Positions 1 through 8,108 of a DNA stretch of 58,443 nucleotides are shown here, one piece after another; position 1 is the first letter of the stretch, and every line of letters begins with the position of its first letter. Origin of the DNA: Spirochaetia bacterium. Its GTDB lineage: Bacteria > Spirochaetota > Spirochaetia > DAHUYW01. The DNA lies in contig JASHNV010000150.1 of NCBI GenBank assembly GCA_030041455.1, forward strand, positions 1 to 58,443. The letters run 5' to 3'. The position numbers and the translations under genes were made by a program. Below the pieces are notes generated by a model, which had not been told where the DNA came from, made no database searches, and saw only the letters and a list, made by a program, of their open reading frames with translations.

Positions 1-115
1 CCAGGAGGAGCCGGGCACCGGAAGCGCGAGGCGGATCGTCACGACCGAGCGCGGTCCCGGTCGGCGAGGATCGCTTCGCTCAACCCCTGGCGGGTATTGG
101 GAGCCGTTACCGGTT

Positions 116-144
116 TTTATACCATAACTCCCCTGGGTTGTCAA
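116..144 (-). promoter_or_regulatory. Consensus sigma70 promoter firing leftward out of the window
   Basis: On the minus strand TTGACA (144-139) is followed by a 17-nt spacer and TATAAA (121-116). This is the best promoter near the left edge. It points toward lower coordinates, where fewer than 110 nt remain and no clear reading frame starts, so its gene or stable RNA must lie outside the window. Confidence 0.6.
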
Positions 145-197
145 CGAAACTTATTTGTGCGAAGCAATTGCAGCGGCCATGAGCCGGAGCGGCGACC

Positions 198-226
198 TTG
201 AGCAAGGCGCCGCGAGGCCGTACAAT
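198..226 (+). promoter_or_regulatory. Promoter of the small unknown gene
   Basis: TTGAGC (198-203), 17-nt spacer, TACAAT (221-226). Only 6 nt separate the -10 from the GTG at 233, so the predicted transcription start coincides with the start codon. Confidence 0.5.
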
Positions 227-232
227 GCGGCT

Positions 233-676
233 GTGACGGATCCGGTGATCGTTCGACAGGTGAGGGACAACGAAGCCTACTACACGGTCTACTGGTCCCG
301 CCTCGCGAAGGCGGACAAGTACGACATCGTGCGCTCGGTCCCCTCGGTCGGCGGGGTGTACGAGCTGTACTACCTCGACGACAGGAAGAAGCTCAACCTC
401 ATGTTCTTCGCCCACGCGTGGTACGGAGGGCTTCGCTCATCGATCCGCAAGCTCGTCGACGCGGAGCTCTCGCGGGACCCCGCGATAACGGAGATCCTGG
501 AGAATCGCGACGTGTACTATCGCTACTCCTGCACCGACTCGAATCAGGACATGCTCGACGTCGTCTTCTTTTTCGACTCGATCCACTTCCCGCACGGCAA
601 GCGCCGCGAGGACTCCGGCCGCTACGACGCGATTTACGTCAACGAGATCTCGGCCGACAAGATCGTGACCACCTGA
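233..676 (+). CDS. Conserved-looking small cytoplasmic protein of unknown function
   Basis: This frame encodes 147 residues from a GTG at 233; I do not recognise the family. An ATG-initiated extension from 155 is possible, but the added residues look like random coding and the promoter at 198-226 lies inside it, so I prefer 233. The protein is rich in Tyr, Asp and Arg, has no signal peptide or membrane segment, and contains a block near residues 35-60 ending LYYLDDRKKLNLMFF. It probably shares a transcript with the methyltransferase 12 nt downstream. It could be a partner of that enzyme, but nothing in the sequence shows this. Confidence 0.6.
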   Translation: MTDPVIVRQVRDNEAYYTVYWSRLAKADKYDIVRSVPSVGGVYELYYLDDRKKLNLMFFAHAWYGGLRSSIRKLVDAELSRDPAITEILENRDVYYRYSCTDSNQDMLDVVFFFDSIHFPHGKRREDSGRYDAIYVNEISADKIVTT

Positions 677-688
677 GCCGGGGCGAGC

Positions 689-1672
689 GTGGAGAGGGAA
701 GCCCTGCCTCGACTCGACACGGCGCCCGAGCTCATGCGCTCGCTCGCGGGGTATTGCAGGCTCGAGCGGGGCGGAATCTGGGAGGATCCCGTCCGCGGCC
801 ACCGCGTCGGAGTGCTTGACGCGACGAACCGCTCGGAGATCGCCGGGATGCTCGGCGGAAGGAGCGCCGCGCTCGTCGTGAGCGATCCGCCCTACAACAT
901 CGCCGTGGGCGGAAGGCGCTCCGAGCGCCTTCTCGACGAGACGCTCGTCGACTACCTCGCCTTCTCCCGGCGCTGGGTGGAGGCGACGATCCCGGCGATG
1001 GCGGCGCACAGCCACCTCTACGTGTGGCTCGGCGCCGACCAGTTCCACGGCTTTCAGCCCCTCGCGGATTTCATGATTCTCATGCGCCGCTACCAGGAGC
1101 TGCGCTCCCGGAGCTTCATCAGCGTGCGCAACCAGCGCGGCTACGGAACCCAGCGCAACTGGATGGCCGTCCGCCAAGAGCTGCTCAATTACGTCAAGGG
1201 CTCGCCCCCGTTTCACGTGGTGTACACCGACATCCCGAAAATACTCCGCGGCTACTATAAGACGGTCGGGGGCGAGAGAACCGAGAACCTCGAGCGGGGC
1301 CGCTCGCCGACGATCCGGCCGGGGAATATCTGGGTGGACATCCAGCAGGTCTTCTACCGGCTCGAGGAGAACGTGCCGGGCGCCTACGCGCAAAAGCCCC
1401 TCAAAGCGATCGAGCGAATCATCGCCTCAAGCAGCGACGAGGGCGACCTCGTGGCCGACTTCTTCGCCCACTCAGGCACCACCCTCGTCGCCTCCGAGCG
1501 GCTCGGCCGCGTCTGCTTCACCTCCGACGTCGAGCCGGTGTTCGCCGAGATCGCGATCCGCCGCCTCGAGCGCTTCCGCGAGACCGGAAAGACCGGCTTC
1601 CAGACGGCGAACCCCTTTCCGGAGATGGGAACGGCGGCCGGCCTCCCTCCCCGATCTCAGTCCTCCTCGTAG
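689..1672 (+). CDS. Site-specific DNA methyltransferase, beta class (N6-adenine or N4-cytosine)
   Basis: The 327-residue product starts at GTG 689, 12 nt after the preceding gene. The catalytic motif IV is SDPPYN at residues 65-70, and the AdoMet-binding motif I lies near the C-terminus as DFFAHSGTT (257-265). The order IV then I is that of beta-class enzymes. The central region should hold target recognition. DPPY fits amino methylation of adenine or cytosine. No restriction endonuclease gene is adjacent, so it looks like a solitary enzyme acting in epigenetic marking, unless a partner lies left of the window. Its 3' end overlaps the 3' end of convergent cydB by 16 nt. The specificity cannot be read from sequence. 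Confidence 0.88.
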   Translation: MEREALPRLDTAPELMRSLAGYCRLERGGIWEDPVRGHRVGVLDATNRSEIAGMLGGRSAALVVSDPPYNIAVGGRRSERLLDETLVDYLAFSRRWVEATIPAMAAHSHLYVWLGADQFHGFQPLADFMILMRRYQELRSRSFISVRNQRGYGTQRNWMAVRQELLNYVKGSPPFHVVYTDIPKILRGYYKTVGGERTENLERGRSPTIRPGNIWVDIQQVFYRLEENVPGAYAQKPLKAIERIIASSSDEGDLVADFFAHSGTTLVASERLGRVCFTSDVEPVFAEIAIRRLERFRETGKTGFQTANPFPEMGTAAGLPPRSQSSS

Positions 1673-2658
1673 ACGTTCTTCGTCACCTTGCCGCGAAAGA
1701 CCCAGTACTGGTAGAGGTTATAGGCGAGGAGCACGGGGATCGCCGCGCCGATCGAGACGAGCATGATGTGGAGAATCTCAGGCTGCGAGGCGGCCGAGTA
1801 CACGGTGATCGACGGGGGGACGATCACCGGGAAGAAGTTCGCCGAGAGCGCAAGGTAACCGAAAAAGGCAAAGGAGAGCGCCGAGGCGAAGGGCAGCCGC
1901 TCCCGCCCGCCGAGGATCCCGGAGATCATGGAGACGAACGAGAGCACCGAGAGGAAAAACGGCACGAGCGTCAGGAGAAACCCGGGGAAGCTCAGCCAGC
2001 GCGCGGCGAGGAAGCTGTGCTTCTCGACCGCGAGAATCGTGGCGGCGACGGCGCCGGCCCCGGCGACGGAGGCGCCCGCGAGCGCCGATCGGCGGCTCAG
2101 ATGCTGCAGCGCGCCGCCGGTCTTCATGACGAGGTACGTCGAGCCGAGCATCACGTAGCCGCCGAGCACCGCAAGCGCCATGACGACCGAGAAGGGCGTG
2201 AGCCAGTCCATGGGTCCGCCCGTGAAGGAACCTCCCGCCGAGCGGATCCCCCACAGCACGCCTCCGAAGGCGAAGCCCTGGCAGGCGCCCGCGACGACGC
2301 TTCCCCAGCCGAAGCAGAGGCTCCAGAGGCGCTTGCTCCGCGAATGGACGCGGAACTCGAAGGACACGGCGCGAAAGATGAGGCCCGCGAGCATCAGGAT
2401 GAGCGGCAGGTAGAGCGCCGACATGACGAGGCCGTAGACCGTCGGAAAAGCTCCGAAGATGACCCCGCCGAAGAGCACGAGCCACGTCTCGTTCGCGTCC
2501 CAGATGCTTCCGAGGCTTCCCATGACGAGCCCCCGATCCTTCTCGTCGCGGAGAAAAAGCGAGAGGATCCCCGCGCCGAGGTCGAAGCCGTCGAGCGTGG
2601 TGTACAGGAGCAGAATGAATCCCAAGAGCGCAAACCAGACCACCGGGAGAGCCGACAT
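1657..2658 (-). CDS. cydB: Cytochrome bd-type quinol oxidase subunit II
   Basis: This 333-residue multi-membrane protein is the second core subunit of cytochrome bd, which oxidises quinol and reduces O2 to water without pumping protons. The N-terminus MSALPVVWFALLGF leads into YTTLDGFDLGAGIL, a CydB hallmark, followed by ETWLVLFGGVIFGAFP near residue 60. About eight or nine hydrophobic helices follow. I chose the ATG at 2658 over an upstream in-frame codon because it is preceded by a strong AAGGAGGG ribosome site and begins 1 nt after the cydA stop, implying translational coupling. It is the last gene of the quinone/oxidase operon. Confidence 0.95.
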   Translation of the reverse strand: MSALPVVWFALLGFILLLYTTLDGFDLGAGILSLFLRDEKDRGLVMGSLGSIWDANETWLVLFGGVIFGAFPTVYGLVMSALYLPLILMLAGLIFRAVSFEFRVHSRSKRLWSLCFGWGSVVAGACQGFAFGGVLWGIRSAGGSFTGGPMDWLTPFSVVMALAVLGGYVMLGSTYLVMKTGGALQHLSRRSALAGASVAGAGAVAATILAVEKHSFLAARWLSFPGFLLTLVPFFLSVLSFVSMISGILGGRERLPFASALSFAFFGYLALSANFFPVIVPPSITVYSAASQPEILHIMLVSIGAAIPVLLAYNLYQYWVFRGKVTKNVYEED

Positions 2659-2659
2659 G

Positions 2660-4039
2660 CTAGTTCCCTCCTTCCGCGGCCGGCCGGGTCGGAGCGGCGC
2701 CGAGGTCGGGACCCTGCGCGAGAATCCGACGCGCAAAGACGAAGAAGCCGACCGTGAGGATCGCGTAGATCACGAACAGGCCGGCGAGCGAGAGATCGAC
2801 CACCCACGCCGCGAGATGGCTCGCCGCGTCGGCGGTCTTGAGCACGCCGTAGATGATCCACGGCTGCCTGCCCTCCTCGCGGGTAAGCCATCCGGCCTCG
2901 ACGGCGATGTAGCCGAGCGGCAGCGACCACATCCACGCCCGAAGGAGCCAGCGATGGCGCTCGACGCGTCCGGGCCTGAGGCGCCCCGCGAGCCACAGCG
3001 TCAAGGTCCAGATCATGACCCCGAGCAGGATGAGCCCGATGAGGACCATGAGACGAAAGCCGTAGAAGGGGATGACGACCGGCGGACGGTCGTCGGCGGG
3101 AAAGTCCTTCAAGCCCTCCACCTTCCCGGTGAGGGTCCTCGTCTCGAGAAGGCTGAGGAGATAGGGGATCTGGATCTGGAAGGAGTTCCGCTCCCGCCCT
3201 CTATCGGGCCAGGCGAGCACGTTGAAGGCGGCGGGCGTCCCGGGCTCGTTCGTTCGCCAGTGCGCCTCGATCGCGGCGAGCTTCGCCGGCTGCTCCTTCG
3301 CGACGGCGAGTCCCTGCGCGTCGCCGAGAAAGACCTGGAGCGGCGTGACGAGGAGCGCGATGGCGAGCGCCGTCTTGAAGCTCTTCAGGAAGAAGCCGGT
3401 TTCCCGCCCCTTCGCGATGTACCAGGCGCTGATTCCTCCCACGACGAAGGCGGTCGTCTCGAGGCAGGCGACCCACATGTGGGTCGTCGCGCTCGCCATG
3501 TCGGGGTTGAAGAGCGCGCGGCCGAAGTCATCGAGAACGAAGCGGCCGTTCACGAAATGCCCGCCCGTCGGGGTCTGCATCCAGGAGTTCGCGACGAGGA
3601 TCCAGAACGCCGAGAGCGACGCTCCGAGGGCGACGAAAATCGTCGAGAGGAGATGGAGCCCCCGCGGGACCCGGTTCCAGCCGAACATCATGATGCCGAG
3701 AAAGCCGGCCTCGAGCATGAAGGCGAGCGTTCCCTCGAAGCCGAGGATGTTCCCGAAGAAGCCGCCCGCGGCCGCGGTGAACGGCTGCCAGTTGGTGCCG
3801 AACTGGAACTCCATGACGAGCCCGGTGGCGACCCCGACCGAGAAATTCAGGATGAGGAGCTTGCTCCAGAAGCGCAGGTGCGCGTAGTAGGCGTCGTCGC
3901 CCGCGGCGATCCAGAGGATCTCGAAGACGACGAGCGTGATGCTCAGGCCCACCGTCAGGGTCGGCCACACGATGTGGTAGCCGACGGTCATGGCAAATTG
4001 GATGCGGGAGAGAAGCACGGTATTCGACAGAAGGTCCAT
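2660..4039 (-). CDS. cydA: Cytochrome bd-type quinol oxidase subunit I
   Basis: This is the 459-residue haem-bearing subunit of the bd oxidase. The N-terminus reads LLSRIQFAMTVGYHIVWP, placing the conserved haem-ligand His at residue 22. The block GREQPAKLAAIE-like (here KEQPAKLAAIEAHW) starts the periplasmic Q loop, where quinol binds, and the late EGRQPWIIYG motif is also typical. At about 459 residues it is shorter than the E. coli enzyme and fits the short-Q-loop type, including the cyanide-insensitive oxidases. The ATG at 4039 follows GAGGTGAAACT. It is encoded between the prenyltransferase gene (27 nt away) and cydB. Confidence 0.95.
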   Translation of the reverse strand: MDLLSNTVLLSRIQFAMTVGYHIVWPTLTVGLSITLVVFEILWIAAGDDAYYAHLRFWSKLLILNFSVGVATGLVMEFQFGTNWQPFTAAAGGFFGNILGFEGTLAFMLEAGFLGIMMFGWNRVPRGLHLLSTIFVALGASLSAFWILVANSWMQTPTGGHFVNGRFVLDDFGRALFNPDMASATTHMWVACLETTAFVVGGISAWYIAKGRETGFFLKSFKTALAIALLVTPLQVFLGDAQGLAVAKEQPAKLAAIEAHWRTNEPGTPAAFNVLAWPDRGRERNSFQIQIPYLLSLLETRTLTGKVEGLKDFPADDRPPVVIPFYGFRLMVLIGLILLGVMIWTLTLWLAGRLRPGRVERHRWLLRAWMWSLPLGYIAVEAGWLTREEGRQPWIIYGVLKTADAASHLAAWVVDLSLAGLFVIYAILTVGFFVFARRILAQGPDLGAAPTRPAAEGGN

Positions 4040-4066
4040 AGTTTCACCTCGAGCGAAGAGGAGCTC

Positions 4067-5080
4067 CTACTGCGCAAGGAGCCTGCGGATCGCCGTATCG
4101 GCGGCAAGCCCCGCGATGTAGAGGAGTCCGAAACGGCGCGTGTAGACGAACGCCGAACCGACGAACCAGAGCGGCCAGGATTCCTGAGGGTAATCCTCGG
4201 GCCGGGTCTCGGGCCTCGCCCTGCGGTACATCGGGAGCATGACCCGGAAAAACCTCGGCAGCGCGAAGACCACGATCAACACGGCCGGCGTAAAACCGCC
4301 GAAAGCGACGAGACCCCCCACGAGGAGCAGCTGACAGGCGACGAGCGCGATCGCGACCGCGCGCGAGGGCGCCTCGCCGATCACCACCGGCAAGGTGCGG
4401 ACGCCCTTTGCCCGGTCCATGTCGCATTTGTCGATGTGCTTGCCGAAGATGACGAGCGTCGCGCCGATCCCGAAGGGAAGGCTCGCCGCGAAAGCTCCCC
4501 AGTCCCAAACGCCGGTGAGGACGTAGAAGCCGCCTGAGATCATGAGGGGTCCCCACACGATGAGAATCGAGAGCTCGCCGAGCGCGAGGTATTTCAGGGG
4601 CCAGGTGTAGGCAAGGAGAAAGAAGAGCCCCGCGAGCATCAGCGGAAGGGTAAGTCCGCCCCGGTAGGCGACGAGAGCGGCGCCCGCCGCGAGCGCGACG
4701 GCGAGATTGGCGAGGGCGTACGCGAGGAGCGCGCGCTCCGACATGAAGCCCCGGTCGAGGGGATGGGGGCCGTACTGAGCGCGAAAGTAATTCCCGCGGT
4801 CGACGCCCTTCCTGAAGTCGACGTAGTCGTTGAGAAGGTTGTTCGCCGCGTGCGCGAAGACGAGCGCGACGGTGAGCAGGAGCCACACCGCCACGTCGAT
4901 GTTCTCGACGCGGTAGGCGAGGATACCGGCCACGGCGCTTGAGATCAGCGTGAGGATGATCGCGGCGAAGCGCGTCAAGACGAGCCACTTCGAGACGAAG
5001 TCGAGGGCGGCCCACTCGCCGTCCTCGATCCGCGGCATCGCCATCACGGCCTTCGCCCACATTCTCGTGTCGAGTCGCAT
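4067..5080 (-). CDS. UbiA-family membrane prenyltransferase, probably quinone biosynthesis
   Basis: The 337-residue product has about eight or nine membrane helices and both aspartate-rich motifs of the UbiA superfamily: NLLNDYVDFRKGVD (residues 81-94) and HIDKCDMDRAKG (about 205-220). These bind Mg2+-diphosphate and attach a polyprenyl tail to an aromatic acceptor. Its place between a polyprenyl diphosphate synthase and a quinol oxidase argues for menaquinone or ubiquinone synthesis, most likely the MenA-type step. The sequence is not a textbook MenA, so the acceptor is inferred. The start is ATG 5080 with AAGGAAG upstream. Alternatives are haem O or other lipid prenylation. Confidence 0.83.
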   Translation of the reverse strand: MRLDTRMWAKAVMAMPRIEDGEWAALDFVSKWLVLTRFAAIILTLISSAVAGILAYRVENIDVAVWLLLTVALVFAHAANNLLNDYVDFRKGVDRGNYFRAQYGPHPLDRGFMSERALLAYALANLAVALAAGAALVAYRGGLTLPLMLAGLFFLLAYTWPLKYLALGELSILIVWGPLMISGGFYVLTGVWDWGAFAASLPFGIGATLVIFGKHIDKCDMDRAKGVRTLPVVIGEAPSRAVAIALVACQLLLVGGLVAFGGFTPAVLIVVFALPRFFRVMLPMYRRARPETRPEDYPQESWPLWFVGSAFVYTRRFGLLYIAGLAADTAIRRLLAQ

Positions 5081-5132
5081 GCTCTTGCTTCCTTGCCGCG
5101 GGAGCTCGCGCCTCCCGCCTCGGGATGATGGC

Positions 5133-5909
5133 TTACCCGGAGGCGCCGGGCGAAGCGCTATCGGAAGACTTTTTGTTTGAGGAATGGAGCGGGAAGGTCA
5201 TCTTCGCGCCGTACCAGCCGACGACCGAGACCATCGGAAGGAGCGCGAAGATCATGACGAAATAGACGACGCCGGCGCCGGCGAAGGCGTCGGCGATGCG
5301 GGGCTCGGTGAGCCGCCAGATGAAGGCGACGAGCCCGATCACGAACATGGTCGACGATACCGAGATCTTGATGATCACCCCGGGCATCGGACGGGCCATG
5401 TAGTTCAGCCACCAGGTGATCAATCCGGTCGGAATGGCGACGAGACAGAAGAGCAGCCCGCCGGCGAGACAGTTGAGCCCGGTGATCTCGAAGCCCTTCC
5501 TCCCGGTGAGGAGGTACAGCACCATGAAGACCGGAGCCGCGATCATGAACACGATCGGAAAGTGGACCGTCATCGGGTGGGGGTGGCGGCGAAAGAAGGG
5601 ATAGCGGTCCAGGAAACGGTCGACCGCCTGACGGAACGCGCTCTCCTCGGGAGCCTCGACCTTCTCGCGAAGGAGGATACCTACCTGCGGGAAGCGGCCC
5701 AACACGGAGGCGTCGTGCGGCGCCTTGGCAAGCTCCAGGGTCAAGTCCTCCCCCGCGTGGTGCAGGCGCATGTGCTGGCCGTTCTTCCAGAGCTTGCTCG
5801 CGCTCACGTCGATCACCTTGTCCTCGTACGCGACGTAGACCGGCTTTCCGTTCTGCCCATCGTACTCCTTAAGCTCCTCGACGGTGAACTTCCTCAACTC
5901 CTCGGCCAA
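5133..5909 (-). CDS. Cytochrome b5-like domain fused to a DUF2231-type membrane domain
   Basis: The 258-residue protein joins two modules. Residues 5-80 match the cytochrome b5-like haem/steroid-binding fold, with FTVEELKEYDGQNGKPVYVA, then HHAGEDL (His50/51) and a second conserved His at 65 (PHDASVL) as likely haem ligands. Residues 105-240 start HPHPMTVHFPIVF, the DUF2231 signature, and form four membrane helices. The tail is Ser-rich. The start is TTG at 5909, chosen for a strong GGAGGAGGAAC ribosome site. It lies 35 nt after the polyprenyl synthase and 52 nt before the prenyltransferase, inside the oxidase operon, so I infer a membrane electron carrier. The redox partner is unknown. Confidence 0.8.
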   Translation of the reverse strand: MAEELRKFTVEELKEYDGQNGKPVYVAYEDKVIDVSASKLWKNGQHMRLHHAGEDLTLELAKAPHDASVLGRFPQVGILLREKVEAPEESAFRQAVDRFLDRYPFFRRHPHPMTVHFPIVFMIAAPVFMVLYLLTGRKGFEITGLNCLAGGLLFCLVAIPTGLITWWLNYMARPMPGVIIKISVSSTMFVIGLVAFIWRLTEPRIADAFAGAGVVYFVMIFALLPMVSVVGWYGAKMTFPLHSSNKKSSDSASPGASG

Positions 5910-5944
5910 CGTGTTCCTCCTCCTCGCGACGCAGCATCTGGTGC

Positions 5945-6796
5945 CTACGGGAGCTTTACGGTGGCGGACATGTCTTTTTGCACGGACATTGCCACGACGA
6001 GATCGACCATTTCCAGCAGCTTCGATTTGAACACGGAGCCGCCGATCGCCTTCAGCGAGCTCCTCGCACGGTCCGCCGCCTTGAACGCGTAGTCGAGCGA
6101 GAAACCCTCGATCTCGGAAGTCTCGTCGTCAACATAATCATCGACGAGCTGATAGGCAATACCGACGTTCATGCCGAACTCCTCGAGCGCCTGGACCGAG
6201 ACGGCCGTTCCCCCGCATACCCGCGCCCCGGCCTGCGTCGAGACCGCCATGAGGCCCGCGGTCTTCAGCCGGACGATGGTGAGGTAGGTCTCGAAATCGA
6301 GGTTGTCGCCGGGATACAGCTCGTGAATGATCTCGCCCTGACACATTCCGGTCGTTATCCGCGTCACCGGCTCGATGATCTCCGGCGCGAGGTGGCGCGT
6401 GAGGAGATGGAACGCCAGGGAAAACAGCGCGTCCCCCGCGAGGACCGCGACGTGGTTGTTGTAGGTCTTGTTCAGCGTCGGAATGTCGCGCCTGAAGGCG
6501 GCGTCGTCGAGGATGTCGTCGTGGACGAGGCTCGCGTTATGGATCAGCTCGATCGCCGTCGCGAGCTGCACGAGCGCCTCGTCGACGCTCTCGTCGCTTC
6601 GCGTCGCGGCGGCGCGCCCCGAGAGGATGGCGAGGGCAGGACGCAGGAGCTTGCCTCGCGCCTGGAAGATATAGTCGACGATCTTGTTGACGACCTTGTT
6701 CTCGGTCTTGACTTGCTTTCGAATGTTCCGTTGGACGCGCGAGAGCTCGGGGAGGATCGGCTGGTAGATGATCTCGATCGTGTTCTTCTTCGGCAT
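5945..6796 (-). CDS. Trans-polyprenyl diphosphate synthase (quinone side chain)
   Basis: This 283-residue protein belongs to the IspA/IspB-type all-alpha isoprenyl diphosphate synthases, which elongate allylic diphosphates with IPP. The first Asp-rich motif is HDDILDD (about residue 80); the second is QLVDDYVDD (about residue 210), and the early GKLLRP block binds IPP. The residues upstream of the first Asp motif are ASLV, small side chains that fit a long-chain product. The ATG at 6796 has AGGGAA upstream; an ORF extension to 6844 crosses the promoter and is rejected. It is the first gene of the operon, so it likely makes the tail used by the prenyltransferase encoded downstream. Confidence 0.88.
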   Translation of the reverse strand: MPKKNTIEIIYQPILPELSRVQRNIRKQVKTENKVVNKIVDYIFQARGKLLRPALAILSGRAAATRSDESVDEALVQLATAIELIHNASLVHDDILDDAAFRRDIPTLNKTYNNHVAVLAGDALFSLAFHLLTRHLAPEIIEPVTRITTGMCQGEIIHELYPGDNLDFETYLTIVRLKTAGLMAVSTQAGARVCGGTAVSVQALEEFGMNVGIAYQLVDDYVDDETSEIEGFSLDYAFKAADRARSSLKAIGGSVFKSKLLEMVDLVVAMSVQKDMSATVKLP

Positions 6797-6815
6797 GCCA
6801 CGTTCCCTAGGCGTC

Positions 6816-6844
6816 TTTATACCATGGCGTCCCCGGAAATACAA
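6816..6844 (-). promoter_or_regulatory. Promoter of the quinone/bd-oxidase operon
   Basis: Reading leftward, TTGTAT (6844-6839), 17-nt spacer, TATAAA (6821-6816). The leader to the ATG at 6796 would be about 13 nt. All five genes down to cydB follow on the same strand with short gaps, so this is the likely main promoter. Confidence 0.6.
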
Positions 6845-6904
6845 GGAAGACGCGTCGACTGAAGGCCCGCCGAGACGAGACGCCCGAGCGCCGGGATCGC
6901 GCGC

Positions 6905-7930
6905 TCAGCGCTCGCCGCGCGATCCCGGCGCATCGCCTCCTCCGGCGCGCTCAAGCGCATCGAAGAGGCGTTCCGAGAGCGCCGAGACGAGGAGCGAAAA
7001 GAGCTCCTCTCGGCGCGCCGCCGCGAGCACGGGCACCTCCAAGGTCCGCACGCCGTCCCGGACGCCCGCTCGCGCCGCCTCGGCGACGAGGAGGACCTTT
7101 GCGCCGGACGCCGCGGCCTCTTCGGCGAGCCGCCTGTCGCGCGACGAGGTCGGACCGGCCGGACTGAAGACGACGAGCCTCGCGCGAGAGGCCGCGCGTC
7201 GGAAGACCTCCGGATCGAGCTCCCCGGGCTCGTACGCCGCCGCGACGGAGGCGGCCCTGCGCATGAGCGACCTCGCGGCCCCGCGCGCGGCGGGGAGCGC
7301 GGGACCGCCGCCTGCGAAGACGACGGCGTCGGCGGGGAACAGGTGGCTCGCGGCCTCGCGAAGCTCCTCCTCGCCTGAGTCGAGGAGGTGGGCGCGCGCC
7401 TCTTCGAGCTCCCCGTAGGCGTGGTCGAGAGCGCCCTCGATTCGGGCGGCGAGGAGATGGAGGAGCGCGAGGAGATTCGGCCGGAGCGCCGACGGCGTAG
7501 AGGCGCGGAGCGGAAGGCGAACCTCGGCCATGGACGCGCCGGGAGCGCCGGGATCGTTCGTGATAGCGAGAAATTGGGAGCGGCCGACACCGGCTTCCGC
7601 GAGCGCGTGAAGCCCGGAATCCGCATGCGCTCCGGAGTCCGCGTACGCTCCGGAGTCGTCCTCCGCTCCGAAGACGAGGATCGGGAGGCAGCGCGCGGCG
7701 AGGCGCGGGGCCCGGAGGAGCTCCGCGGCGCCGAGGGCGGCGGGAATGATGCCCTCCGCGGCCAAGCGCGGGAATATCGCGGGCTCGACGATCCCTGAGG
7801 CGCCCGCGAAGACGACGGCGCGCGCGTCGATCACCCGGCGGCGCGACTCGTCGAGGAGCGCGCGGCCGTCGGCCCGATAGAAGCCGATGAGATCGCCCAG
7901 GGAGGCATGAATCGATCGGAAGTCGCGCAT
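6905..7930 (-). CDS. Double SIS-domain protein, putative sugar-phosphate-binding
   Basis: The 341-residue product from ATG 7930 appears to contain two SIS-like half-domains. The first starts VVFAGASGIVEPAIF (about 39-53). The second starts VVFAGGGPALPAARG and runs through AYEPGEL to RLVVFSPAGPTSSRD, the usual order of a phosphosugar site. This layout resembles GlmS isomerase domains and AgaS/FrlB-type deglycases, but the normal Ser-rich loops are poorly kept, so the substrate is unknown and a regulatory role is possible. Residues 92-109 are three hexapeptide repeats. A leftward TATAGT at 7996-7991 could be its -10, but no good -35 accompanies it. An ORF extension to 8254 looks spurious. Confidence 0.6.
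   Translation of the reverse strand: MRDFRSIHASLGDLIGFYRADGRALLDESRRRVIDARAVVFAGASGIVEPAIFPRLAAEGIIPAALGAAELLRAPRLAARCLPILVFGAEDDSGAYADSGAHADSGLHALAEAGVGRSQFLAITNDPGAPGASMAEVRLPLRASTPSALRPNLLALLHLLAARIEGALDHAYGELEEARAHLLDSGEEELREAASHLFPADAVVFAGGGPALPAARGAARSLMRRAASVAAAYEPGELDPEVFRRAASRARLVVFSPAGPTSSRDRRLAEEAAASGAKVLLVAEAARAGVRDGVRTLEVPVLAAARREELFSLLVSALSERLFDALERAGGGDAPGSRGER
7604..7657 (-). repeat. Three imperfect 18-nt tandem repeats inside the SIS gene
   Basis: The gene repeats an 18-nt unit three times, encoding DSGAYA, DSGAHA and DSGLHA (residues 92-109). The units share the core GACTCCGGAGC-like sequence on the coding strand. Copy-number change would stay in frame, so length variation is possible. 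Confidence 0.7.
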
Positions 7931-8071
7931 TGGGTCGAGTCTCCCTCGGGAGTCCGCTCCGCTCGCGCGCGCCCCGGAGCTCCCGAGGCCACTATAGCAC
8001 GGCTCCGCGGTTGCCGCACCCCGTCCCTCGCGTCCCGGTCGCCAAGCCCCGCGCGTTTTCCGGGCGCCCTC

Positions 8072-8100
8072 TTGCGCGAGCAGGGAGCGCGCGCTACCCT
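8072..8100 (+). promoter_or_regulatory. Promoter of the XPB-type helicase
   Basis: TTGCGC (8072-8077), 17-nt spacer, TACCCT (8095-8100). The ATG at 8109 is 8 nt from the -10, so at most a leader of a few nucleotides is predicted; no clear ribosome site lies in between. Confidence 0.45.
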
Positions 8101-8108
8101 GACCCGCT

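Noticed and set aside
155-232. ATG-initiated N-terminal extension of the first gene
   Set aside because: A good promoter (198-226) lies inside it, and the residues look non-coding.
2459-4537. Long plus-strand open frame opposite cydA and the prenyltransferase gene
   Set aside because: Its product is Glu/Arg/Asp-rich with no motif, while the opposite strand encodes clear CydA, CydB and UbiA-family proteins.
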